A stretch of DNA of 64,000 nucleotides from Scortum barcoo (taxonomy: Eukaryota; Chordata; Actinopteri; Centrarchiformes; Terapontidae), in assembly GCA_023238725.1 (NCBI GenBank), contig CM041546.1, positions 9,721,983 through 9,785,982 of the forward strand, in the 5' to 3' direction. This document shows, in pieces, positions 50,099 to 61,315 of the stretch. A program made the translations under genes and the position numbers. The notes beneath the pieces were generated by a model that worked only from the letters and a program-made list of their open reading frames with translations, made no database searches and was not told the DNA's origin. The first letter of the stretch is position 1, and each line of letters starts with the position of its first letter.

Positions 50099-52037
50099 CT
50101 ATTTTAATGTTTTACTTGCAAATATGTTTGATAACTCTTCATTTCTATACAGTGTCAGACACCTAATAACAACACATACAGCACAAGTTGCACTGAAGTT
50201 TAGCCTCTGAATTTCCTCTTTGGCAGAGTATCAGATAAGAACATGGCTGCCTAAGTTTAACAAACAAAAGTGAAACTGACCTTTTTGTGCACTGCTAAGT
50301 AATCAACATGGTCACTCTGGCCTGTCCCATCACAGGAGCACAGCACAGATGCATTTAACATGCATGTATATACCTCACAAAACAGTGTCGCGATCATGGT
50401 TACTGATTTCAAAAAGCTTATGCTGTAACTACATGTAACTTAATGCACCCTCTCAGATTGAATTCTCTTATTAATCAACTAGAATAATGAAGGTGAATTA
50501 TTCAGTGCATGTTCAAGTCAATGTGGAAAAATCCCTGTGTGGCTTGAAAGTGTGTGAATGCTAAACGTGATTTCACGATTGATTGTTTACATATGATTGG
50601 TTGTATTATATATTAGCACATTGTTTGTCAAGGTATTTTGAAGTCCTACTTCTAAAGCAAATACAGTTTGTAACTTACACCTAAGTTTTTTGGACAAATA
50701 CATTCAACCTTTCAGCTGATTACAGTTTTGACAAAAAGAGATGTGGAACACTTTTTAAAGTTTCTATTAGAGAAATAATGTCCAGGTATTAAATACATAA
50801 GCAGAATTCTCTTGAGTGAAATGCTTGACACCTGGCTGCAGTTGCTGTGAGAAACTCAGTCTGAGTGAAGGAAATCCTGTCTCTACACCTCTGTCTTTGT
50901 GACACAGACAATGTAAGGTACAGTTAATGTCATTTTACTGGTAGAAAATAAGCTTAATATCTTTCCTTTTCCACTTTCTGATCATAGACTGAACTTCTTA
51001 ACTAACAGTTGGTTTGTCAAGGTATTTTCAAGTCCTCTTTCTAAAGCAAATACTGTTTGGACAAATACATTCAACCTTTCATCTGAGTACAGTTTTGGCT
51101 TCTTGATTTAATTACAGCGCAAAAGAAGTGTCTGTCATTCACACTCTGAACATGTTTGTGTTATCTCTGTGGTTTGGTCAGTGCTGTTTTCTGTTGTCTT
51201 TGTTCAGCCTAAAGAATAAACTGATGTGCACACAGCTGTGAAAATATCAAAAAGGAATTAAAGTAAATTACACCAAGATAATTTAATACCAACAAATCAT
51301 TTGTGATATTCACAGTGTTACTGATGTGCATTATACAGCTTTGTTACAGCCTCAGTGTTTCAATTATCATCATTTAGTAAAGCCAACTTCTCTCACTGAA
51401 CTGGGTGGAGTAGGCTCACTTTGAGGCTCACTCAATTGCCTATTAGCAGTATTCAAATTACTCACTTCAAAGCAAATCAATGGGGCTATAAGGCTTTATA
51501 GTCATATGACTAATTAAATGGGTCATGAGTGAGCTATTTAGTTCTTGGGGATTGTTGTTGGTGGAGTCCAGGTTTCATGAAATGGTTAACATGCATCACA
51601 AAAATAAAATTGGAGAAGTTGTTCTTTCTAAAATAAATAAGATTCCTCAATATAACAGAAGGAAGTGAGAGCAGAAGGGTGGAACATAATGTGATAAAGT
51701 GTGGTGATCTCAGGTGCAAAACAAAGATAAAATGAAAGGCAAAATGACTTTTTACTGTTTTTGTATTGGTCTGTGACAGTAAAACCTGAAAAATATTCAG
51801 TTTATGTGAGAATAAAAAACAATAAATCCATACATTAATGATGATTATTACAAAAGTCTTCCTCAGTATATGGTCTATGGGACAAAAGTCATATCTGAGT
51901 GCAACACCGTGGATGTGTGGTGTATTAAAAGTGTAATGGAAACTAGACAAATCATCTCTCACAAGGGGGAAATGACTGTGACACTTCATCAACCGGATGT
52001 GTCACTTTATTTGCAGGTCTGACCCAGAGGGGACGAG

Positions 52038-55000
52038 ATGGGCTCTTTAAAATGGCCTCTGTTTTTTGTGTACCTTTGCTTTAAAGGTAGGTCACAATGT
52101 TTATACTCCATATACAGGTATAAAGGTTTAGTACATTTTGTTGTGTTCATATTTTTTGTTTGGGCTAAGAATTTCATTTTCAGATGAACCTTTTGGTTTA
52201 TTGGTGCAAGTATGCTCTTCTTCTCACTATGATCTTTTTATTTCATCTGTCTCTGCATTTTCTGTTTCATTTCATCACATTTTCCATTTTATTACAGCTG
52301 TTCAAACTGAAGCCTCATCTTGGACAGTTAATGTGCCATCGTTGGTTAAAGGCCTCCCTGGTTCCTGTGTGGTGATTCCCTGCTCATTTAACTACCCAGA
52401 GACAGGGAAGGTAGCCACCAAATTTACTGGGATATGGTGCGACACAACAGACCACCCCATTTATCACCCGGTTGAGTCTGAGATGTTGCGGTTGTATCGG
52501 AATCGGACAAAGCTGCTGGGAGATGTCACACAGAAGAACTGTTCCCTGAAGATTGATCCCCTTTACCAAAGTGACAGCGGGCCATTTCATTTCAGGATTG
52601 AAATGGAAGGATATGAAAAGTTTTCTTACATAGCGAACACATTCTCCATAGCAATGATGAGTAAGTAACACTTTCACCAAACATCTTCAAGAGTACAGTT
52701 AATTTCCACATTTCCACAGAAAATTGTTTTTTACTCCACTGTTTTTCTTTTCATACCCCGGTGGTTTAATTCAGTTGTCTTATCTTTGAAAAATTTAATT
52801 TAGAAACTGCAATTTCAAACAGTACAACAGAGTAGCACCACATGTCATTTTGGATTTTTGTCAACAACTGTCTGATTCCCACTTCCTCATGTGTGCCATC
52901 GTCACTGTGCTATTGCAACAATCCTCTTGTTTTAATTAATTTTGCTCATAAAATAGTTAAAGCAGTTTCATTTCACTGGACAGATGTATGACATTAAAGG
53001 GAAATGATACCAATGTTAATGATTAAGTTTTGTGCCCTTAGCAGTTCTGTATGTGCTAGAACCTTTTTTTAATATTGTATTTTGGTACCCTTATGTAATC
53101 TAATCAATCTCATAATATGTGAATATTAAGACTGCTTTTTTGTCATCTCAAACCTCTAATATCAAACTAAGTGAAGGCAGAATGCAAGTTTCAAAGGACA
53201 TATCATTGCTTCGAATAATGCTTGCAATAGCATTAAAATTTTTGTTTCTGTCTATCATGACCTGTTTTTGTTACAGATGAACCAAGTCCCATCACTTTCT
53301 CTGTAGCGGAGGAGGCAGTGGAGGGTCAAACTGTGTCTGCGTCCTGCTCTGTGTCCCACTCCTGTCCGGCCTCTCCCCCTGTCTTCACCTGGAGTCACTC
53401 TGGAGTGAACCATAACCAATCACAGCAGCTCGAAAACGGCCAGTGGAAAGCAACGTCTACTCTGAGCTTTCAAGCTACCAGCGCTGATGACAACAAGCCT
53501 TTGAAATGCACAGTAACATACAAGGGAGGGCGGCACCACAACACATTCAAGGTCCTCAAAGTGAAATGTAAGTGTGTGAGAGTGGTGATAAAAAACTGAT
53601 GCGTCAAACACTGTAACTCAGTAAGTAAGTAATATTCACTAATTTATAGCACTTATCTACATTACCAAGTGTTTCACAGCTACAAAAGCCTCTGAATTAA
53701 TATGAATATTGTCAAAGAAGGCATCAATAAAGAAAATAAAGATGACATATAACCCAAACCACACTGAGGTCAAAGGGTGGAAAAGTAAGCAGAAATTGTA
53801 GATTTAAAGTTTTCTTTCTTAATGTGGAAGCTGTTTTCTGCCACATAGATAGAAGATTTATAGTCATCATGTATTCATCTGCACTGGAAAAGGAGCGTAC
53901 TGTCTCTGAGTGTCATTCATATCAAATGAGGAACAGCAAATTCTGTCTGCTTTTGCATATCTTCTCTGCACACACATAAAATTATAGCTCATTAGCTCAT
54001 TTCTATTTCTTCTTTCAGCCTTGCTAACAGCTTGGCTCTGTGTATGGCCATGTTAGTCTGCCATTTTTGAAGAGCTTAGCAATTTATGGATGGATAGCCA
54101 TTACATTTTCTACTAACTTTAATGCCCACTAGAGAATGAATCCTACTAGTTTTGGTAACCTCCTGACTTTTCTTCTTGTAACCTCATAAAATTAAAGTTT
54201 GTAGCTTTGGGTCAAATGTCTTGACAACTACTGGACTGATGTTTATGTCCCCCTCAGGATGAATTAAAATTTGAAACTATTAATGTTATTTATTTTAATT
54301 TTCCAAAATGTTGGTTTATAATTACAATCGCCTGCAAAACTAATTGTCAGGGTAGGTGCAGGGCGAAGTGAAAGTTTTGGACCCAGGATGCAGACGAGGC
54401 AGGAGGCAGAGTAGGTTAGAGTAGGTACGCGGGAACACAAGCAAACAGGAGGAACACGGCAGGAACACGGGAACGCAGGAACAAGGCGGGCAGGTACAGA
54501 CAGGCAGGCACACAGGAACAAGGCAGGCAGGAGCACAGAAACAAGGCAGGCACAGGAGCACACATGGGCTGGTGACATTAATGACACGACAAAGAACAAA
54601 GGGGACAGACCGATATATATACACACACTGTGAGGGACAGGGAAGTGGAAACAGGTGAAGGAGACTAACAGGGGACAGGTGAAACTAATTGGGGCGGAAC
54701 AGGTAATGAATGGGCTCCGAGGCAGGCAGGGGGCCGGCAATGGGGGCCGAAGCCCTCAGCTGGCAGCTGATGGTGCAAGCAGAACCCTCTGGGGAACTAA
54801 CTGAGGCAGGACCTTTCGGGCAGCCGGCGGCAGCAAAGACTGTGGGGTCTGAACCCCTCTGGCGGCCGACGGTGATGGCGAAGACATAGACCCTCCCGAA
54901 GGCTGAACCCCTCGGGAGGCTGACGGCGGAGGCGAAGACTGAACCCCTTGAGAGGCCAACGGCAAAGCCTGGAACCTTCTGGGGGCCAATGGCGGAGGCA

Positions 55001-58000
55001 AAGACGGAGGCTGAACCCCTCAGGAGGCTGACGGCGGAGGAGGAGGCGGAAGGCTGGAACCCTCGGGAGGCCGGACGGCAAAGCCTGGAACCTTCTGGGG
55101 GCCGACGGCGGAGGCAAAGACGGAGGCTGAGCCCCTCGGGGGGCAGGCAGGGGAGGCGAAGGCTGGAACCCTCTAGAGGCCGGCGATAAAGGCGAAGGCT
55201 GGGACCCTTGGGAGACTGACTGAGGCGGATCCCTTTGGAAGGCAGACAGAGGAGGTGGATCCCCTCGGAAGGCAGACGGAGGAGGCATAACCCCTCGGGA
55301 GACAGACGGAAGAGGCGGAAGGCCGACGGAGAGGGCTCAGAGGCAGGTGTAGACCAGGTTGTTCCCGACGAGGAACCGGGTTCGGGTGTTGGCCGGGCCA
55401 CCGACGGAGGCTCAGAAGATGATGTCGGCCGGACTGCCAACGGAGGGCAACCAGGTTCTTGTGAGACTCGGAAGCTGGAGGCTCAGCCAACTGAGGCTGA
55501 AGCTGGAGGCTAACAAGCTGAGGTGCTTGCTGGAGGCTAGCAGGCCGAGGTTCAGGCGGGAGTGACTATGGGAGGTGAGCCAGTTGGAGGCAGGCAGAGT
55601 CCCTAGTGCAGAATATAGTTCATTAAACAAACCCGGCAGGCACTTTGTCAGCCATGGATCCCTGATTGAAATTTGGAGTGTGGAATATAAGGCTATTGCC
55701 TTATATTGGTGATCGTAGGTGGCTTAGTTCCTTAAGAAGTCTTTGATTATCCATAAAGAATCCTCCGCGTGCTCCCGTGAGCTGACCACGTCTGCTGGGT
55801 CCATGTTGGTCGTGTCGTTCTGTCAGGGTAGGTGCAGGGCGAAGTGAAGTTTTGGACCCAGGATGCAGATGAGGCAGGAGGCAGAGTAGCTTGAATGACT
55901 CTTTATTACAGAATACAAAATAAAACAGGAAGTGCACACAGCCAGACCAGAAAAACTGACAAACACAAGGACAAAGAACAAGAAACGAGATGGACACAGG
56001 GAACACGAAAAACACAAGGAATACAATGAAACAACAGGCAACATGCAAACCACAACACTAATGGCAATACTCATTAACCTTGACTGATTGTTCTTTGTAT
56101 TTAATACTGATTGGCTGATGTTAGATTACTATCACGCCAAGTTAGGATGGTGGACGTGGTATACATTATACCTGCTAAAGATCAGCGTGTTAAGCATTGT
56201 GACTGAGAGGATGCTGCAATACCAGCAGTAGCGTTTAATAGCTGAAAGCACCCAAGTATAGAAAGTACCCAAGTATAGCCACACAGAGCCGCTAACATGA
56301 CTGTAGACTCTTCTTGTCCTGTTTGTGTGTGTGCATTGACATCAGTTCAGTTGGACATTGCTTTTCTTCAAAGAGTACATAAAGTGAACACATATGTGTA
56401 AAGACCACCATGGTCTCATCAACAGTTATGGCTGTTCCCATACAGACGCCCCAGTCAATGTGACGGTTGCATACAAGGCAGATGTAAAGGAAGGAGAGGC
56501 TGTGCAGCTGGAATGCTCCAGTGATGCTCAGCCCTCTGCCAGCACCTATGAGTGGTATAAGAAAGACGGCGTTCAGCTGCATGAGGGAAAAATCTACTTG
56601 CTGCCAAATGTCTCCAGACACGACACAGCAGCCCTGTACTGTACTGCCAAAAATGAAATTGGACAAGGCAAATCAAAGCCTGTGCAGCTTAATGTGTTAT
56701 GTAAGTAAACAACCAAAGAATTGTCACAATAAACAGACATCATTTTCATTTAGTTATACATGATAAAAGTATGGCTAACTCATGACACCATGTCCTGTCC
56801 TTACAGATGCCCCTGAGATTAATGTCACGTCTTCCTGCTCCTCAGAAGCACATATGGTAAAGTGTGTGTGCATTGTGGACTCCAAGCCTCCCAGCATGGT
56901 CCATTTTGTTCTTCCTGAAGCACAGAGTCCTCCACAACGCAACCAAAACAGAGAAACATGGCACTATTACCATCGCAAATCTGCTGGCAGAGCTGGGATC
57001 TTCTGAGTTTGTCCTCTGTCTGGCAAGCAACACGCAGGCCAATGCCAACCTCACACTCTACTTGCCTGTTGACAGTAAGGACATTTTTGGATATCCACAA
57101 TGCATGACATGTCTGTATGATATGCTTGAGGACTGTTAGTGTGAGCTGTATCTTGAGAAAGATAAATAACAACAAAAAAATAATAACACCACACCATTTC
57201 TGTTTGGACAGGTAAGATGCACAAGTCTTTACATTATTATCACCGCTGGAGCAGGCGGGATTTTGATTATACTTTTAATATCTGTGGGAGCTGTTAAAAA
57301 ATGGTAAGTTGGTCTGTTTCTGTTTTTAGTAATGTTTTTTTTTAACGACTGCATTGAAATGTGAGCGCTGTAAGACACTTGAAGCAAGTACATTTAAAAA
57401 ATACAGCTGTAAACAGACACCAGAGATAAATATATACATTAAAGACATGCATGCATTGCTGTTTATTAATATGGAGTGTAAATGTGTCTTATAATAGTCC
57501 AACCACTTTGTTTTGACCACTGTGGGAGCAGAATGTCACCCTTCAGATATTTGTAGAGCGTGATAACCTTTATTCAGATTCCCAGGTTGCATTATGTAGT
57601 TTCAGTAGAAAAGAAGTTTTTTTTTGGGCGGGGGGTGCTAAATGAAAAACCTGTATTCTGCCAGCAGGGGGAGATCTGAAAGTGCAGAAACACCTCACAT
57701 GAGCACCATGAAGGCAAACGACAAAAAAGATGTGGCGCTCTCTCAGCATACTGAAGCTAAAAGGTTAGTTATTCACTTCAGTTTTAACCAGAGTTTCCTC
57801 AAGATTTAAAATAAAGCATACCATACCTTGTGTTTATGTGTTAAATCTGGTAAAAATTATATTTGTTTTCTGCACTCTGTCCTCAGAAGAGAGGAGGACC
57901 TATGATGATGTGCAGTGCTCTGACATTTACGCCAGTGATCATGTGTATGGCAACATGGAGGTATGTAAAGTTTTCTTTAATCACTCATTATTTTTACACA

Positions 58001-58074
58001 CGAGAGGAGCAACTGATTTCATCTTGTTTCCTATACAGATCGACTGTGATGATCCAATATATGCCAATGTGTGA
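52038..58074 (+). pseudogene. Siglec-like receptor copy 3 of the tandem array (three frame breaks)
   Basis: A 5' untranslated exon ends at 50912 and the second exon starts at 52017. Coding exons: signal 52038-52086, V 52298-52660, C2 53277-53567, C2 56446-56700, C2 56807-57074, TM 57212-57303, tail 57668-57763, 57887-57960, 58039-58074. V and the first two C2 exons are open. The V domain reads FHFRIE, with the arginine kept, and is the most diverged of the copies (WCDTTDH, MLRLYRN, SYIANTFS). An extra G at 56920 in the third C2 exon leads to a stop; an extra A at 57223-57224 breaks the TM exon; one extra base near 57893 breaks the first tyrosine exon. The tail also has SQHTEA where copies 1 and 2 have SQYTEP. 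The intron before the second C2 exon carries a Gypsy-like insertion. Confidence 0.75.
54345..56057 (-). mobile_element. Deleted Ty3/Gypsy-like LTR element in an intron of copy 3
   Basis: The 1713-base insert begins TGTCAGGGTAGG and ends CCACAACA, with CTAAT duplicated on both sides (54340-54344, 56058-56062). Unit 1 has the uninterrupted site. The TGTCAGGG text recurs at 55821, giving left and right terminal repeats. On the minus strand, just inside the right repeat, a short frame starts MDPADVVSSREHAED, like the gag start of fish Gypsy elements. Most of gag and pol is missing. The GC-rich middle (about 54,715-55,620) consists of degenerate PPEGSRL/ASRGFQPS-type minisatellite repeats that produce long but low-complexity open frames. 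Confidence 0.75.
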
Positions 58075-58785
58075 CATCGCTGAATTCACTGGAAGAACCA
58101 CAGCAGTGAAATATGAATATGCTATTTTCTGTGTGTATACAAGTATTATTTTCTTTCTCTTCAAACATTGTTCATGTCTAAAAATAACTTTCCATTTCAT
58201 GCACTTTGTGATAACTGCACTTCGCACTCAGACTTTTTCCTGACTGCTTGTTGTTTTAACAGCATTATGTGTTGTGAAAAATCACCATTAAACTATTTTA
58301 ATGTTTTACTTGCAAGTATGTTTGATAACTCTTCATTTCTATACAGTGTCAGCCACCTAATAACAACACATACAGCACAAGTTGCACTGAAGTTTAGCCT
58401 CTGAATTTCCTCTTTGGCAGAGTATCAGATAAAAACACAGGCTGCCTACGTTTTGCAATGCCTGTTTCCTGCTGAACAGCAAACAAAAGTGAAACTGACC
58501 TTTTTGTGCACTGCTAAGTAATCAACATGGTCACTCTGGCCTGTCCCATCACAGGAGCACAGCACAGATGCACTTAACTTCCATGTATATACCTCACAAA
58601 ACAGTGGCGCGATCATGGTTACTGACTTTAAAAGAGCTTGTGCTGTAACTACATGTAACTTCACATACCCTTTCAGATTGAATTCTCTTATTAACTAACT
58701 GAAATAATCAAGTTTAATTATTCTGTGCATGTTCAAGACAATATGGAAAAATCCCTGTGTGGCTTGAAAGTATGTTAATGCTAAA

Positions 58786-59711
58786 TCTACAGAAAATGCA
58801 AAGAGGACGCTGGTCACCATCTTAACTGATAGATAAGAGTACTTAAGTGATTGCATTTCACACTTTAAGCATGAACGTATTAAACAGTGACCTACTCTAA
58901 CCTCAGCATTAACCTCAAACCTTAAATGATCATTGCTTCCGATCCCATTTCAGTGCACAACTTGTGTTGTAACGTGTGTTGTGTACAGAAACCCTGCAGT
59001 TTTGTGTCTGTTTTTTTTTTTTAAAATCTAAATTAGATTTAACATTACTTGTGTATTTTGTCCACCATGAGTATATCAGAATGTAATTCAACAGGACATT
59101 AAACTGCATCCTCCAAAGTGACCAAAATTTCAAGTTTAGACCAAGACTTAACATTATAACATTAATAGGATTGATTATAGGACTGTTATAGGACTGTATT
59201 AGCATAGTCTTAGCTAGGTCCTTCTATCAGTTGAAAAAAAGAAAAAGTAAGCATCAAACAACAAATAGTTGCATGTATGCTCTTGATAATTTAATGAAAC
59301 AAAGTAAAAATGAAACATGACTTAACCACCAGTGAAATCATGCTCTAGATGTAGCTGTCCTGACATGGCCTACATCATTACCTTTGTGCATCAGAGAATT
59401 AGAAAAAGAAAAACACAGGGATACGATATCAACATCTACACCAAACCAAGTGAATTTTATGTGTTTAGACAATTTTATCTCTCCTTTCATTCAAGACACG
59501 TGTTGCTTTGCATTGTGTTGTGTTAAAATGTGTTAAAATGATGAAGAATGCTTTGATTTTACATTCAAATAAGAAAATAAAGATTAGTGAAGAGTAACCC
59601 ACAATTTATTTATAGATGATTTTCTTTAGAATGTAGAAATGGTGAATTTAAATACCATTTGTTCATTTATTTTATTGAGTCCCTTGAAAGTTTAACTGCC
59701 TTATTGCCTGA
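58786..59711. other. Flank downstream of the array, nothing recognised
   Basis: AT-rich DNA without supported exons. An AATAAA occurs near 59,576 with no recognised gene before it. Confidence 0.45.
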
Positions 59712-60041
59712 ATATTTAAACTACTGGGCCTTTAAAAATGATTTATTTTAGCATAAATCCTAAACAATTAAAAAAAAAAACAATGCATTTGTAGTGTAAT
59801 GCAATGTGTAGAAACCCAGTGGGGTAAGATTTTAATTGGTACATTTATTATGCATACAGTGACACTGAAATTACATTCAAACACCAAGTAGATTTTCAGT
59901 TTTAGACATTGCACCCTCCTGTTTTTCCAAATCAAACATGCTAAACACGCAAAACAGAAGTGCTTTGATCTTCAATAACACACCAGATGAGAGGCGGTAA
60001 ACAAGTGATCTTGAAAGTGACTGATTAAAGGGTTATTTCTG
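59712..60041 (+). repeat. 330-base direct repeat, copy 1
   Basis: Matches 60895-61224 in the same orientation at an offset of exactly 1183 bases with only a few substitutions. It begins ATATTTAAACTACTGGGCC. No terminal inverted repeats or coding content are visible. Confidence 0.9.
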
Positions 60042-60284
60042 GTCTTTCAAATGACATAACAGTGTCTAAGGAAATTTGTCAATTTACCGTGTGCATATAT
60101 AGTTTAAAGATTTGCACCTTGCTGTTGCAGGGTAACGCATCTTTTTCATCTATGGAGAGTAAACTTCTACAAATGAAGCTGCCAAGAAATTAAACTAGTG
60201 AAACTTAAAATATAGGAAATATAGGACATAAACTCATTTACCATTCATAGTGAAAGGAGATATTTAGCTCATGCTCTGCACACG

Positions 60285-61315
60285 TCATATTCTGATAATA
60301 GTGGAGTTCATCGCCTGCTTCCCTCCTCTAAACTGCACTGTGCAGTTTAAAGGCTTGTTGTAGTCAGCCGGTCAGGGGTCAAAGGTCAAGATTGACACTG
60401 TTTCCCACTTCCATGCATTCAGCCTCTTTGATCAACGTGTGATGATTCCAGAGCAGCTCCAGGAGAATTGAGGGGGCATCAGTGGGCAGGAGTGAAACAC
60501 AGAGTAGGTGGCGATGACTTTATCATTCACCTCCACAAACAGAGATGGAGGCTGCGGGTTGCCTGCAGAGTTGAAATATTATACCAATATGAATATAGTA
60601 TTTTATGAATATATGAATATAAGTGTACTAGTTTAAAAATGACTAAATCCACACAACACTCATGTGTTACGTGTGTGAGTGTGAAGTAGAAAGGGCTGAT
60701 GTCTGTCATCCTGATGCCATCCAGTAGCATGGCGCAGTTGCGTGATCCCAGATTTCCCAAAAACTGGGTTTGCTTTTTTTATTCCTCAGCCAGCTTCCAT
60801 TTGAGGAGATTGGTTGTGACGATCTTGTTCCCTTTCTTCCAGAATCCCCTCCACCTGTTTAGCATCTTGTTTGAGATGGGTTTGGGATAGGTGTATATTT
60901 AAACTACTGGGCCTTTAAAAATGATTTATTTTAGCATAAATCCTAAACAATTAAAAAAAAAAACAATGCATTTGTAGTGTAATGCAATGTGTAGAAACCC
61001 AGTGGGGTAAGATTTTAATTGGTACATTTATTATGCATACAGTGACACTGAAATTACATTCAAACACCAAGTAGATTTTCAGTTTTAGACATTGCACCCT
61101 CCTGTTTTTCCAAATCAAACATGCTAAACACGCAAAACAGAAGTGCTTTGATCTTCAATAACACACCAGATGAGAGGCGGTAAACAAGTGATCATGAAAG
61201 TGACTGATGAAAGGGTTATTTCTGTGTAGGTGCAAGGAATCACCCTGCAGGGCAGGAATCCTCTTTGGTATGTTTGCTGCCCATTGGCTGTCAGAGGACT
61301 GCACATCACGGATGA
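60285..61315 (-). pseudogene. Siglec-like V-C2 relic, split by a 330-base insertion
   Basis: The V exon runs 61315 to 60671 on the minus strand, with its acceptor next to a TTTCTTGTTTTTCAG tract. The pieces read WAANIPKRIPALQ, VIPCTYTYPKP, GFWKKGNKIVTTN and QFLGNLGSRNCAMLLDG, then ISPFYFTLTH where intact family members have FYFRIE. A short deletion before VIPC, a stop before QFLGNL and the 60895-61224 insertion break it; the insertion falls between TY and PKP with GTGT on both sides. The C2 exon runs from 60562 down to about 60285: YSVFHSCPLMPPQFSW and DYNKPLNCTVQFRGGKQ match the array's first C2 domain (CSVSHSCPASPPVFTW), with in-frame stops between. No signal, membrane or tail exons were found. 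It is the only member on this strand downstream of the array. Confidence 0.75.
60895..61224 (+). repeat. 330-base direct repeat, copy 2, inside the V relic
   Basis: Second copy of the 59712-60041 sequence. GTGT precedes it (60891-60894) and overlaps its end (61221-61225 region), consistent with a 4-base target duplication in the V exon. Confidence 0.85.

Larger units (their letters stand above)
43418..50729 (+). repeat. Tandem unit 2 of the receptor array
   Basis: About 7.3 kb, starting with the same sequence as units 1 and 3. It carries an extra 676-base internal duplication covering a V exon and lacks any large transposon insertion. Confidence 0.9.
50730..58785 (+). repeat. Tandem unit 3 of the receptor array
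   Basis: About 8.1 kb, of which 1.7 kb is an inserted Gypsy-like element. Homology to the other units fades after the GTTAATGCTAAA text near 58,785. Part of the first intron is deleted relative to units 1 and 2. Confidence 0.88.

Noticed and set aside
54685..55440. 251-codon Pro/Ser/Arg-rich frame on the minus strand
   Set aside because: Degenerate PEGSRL/SRGFQPS repeats within an LTR element, open in several frames at once because of base composition. Not treated as a host gene.
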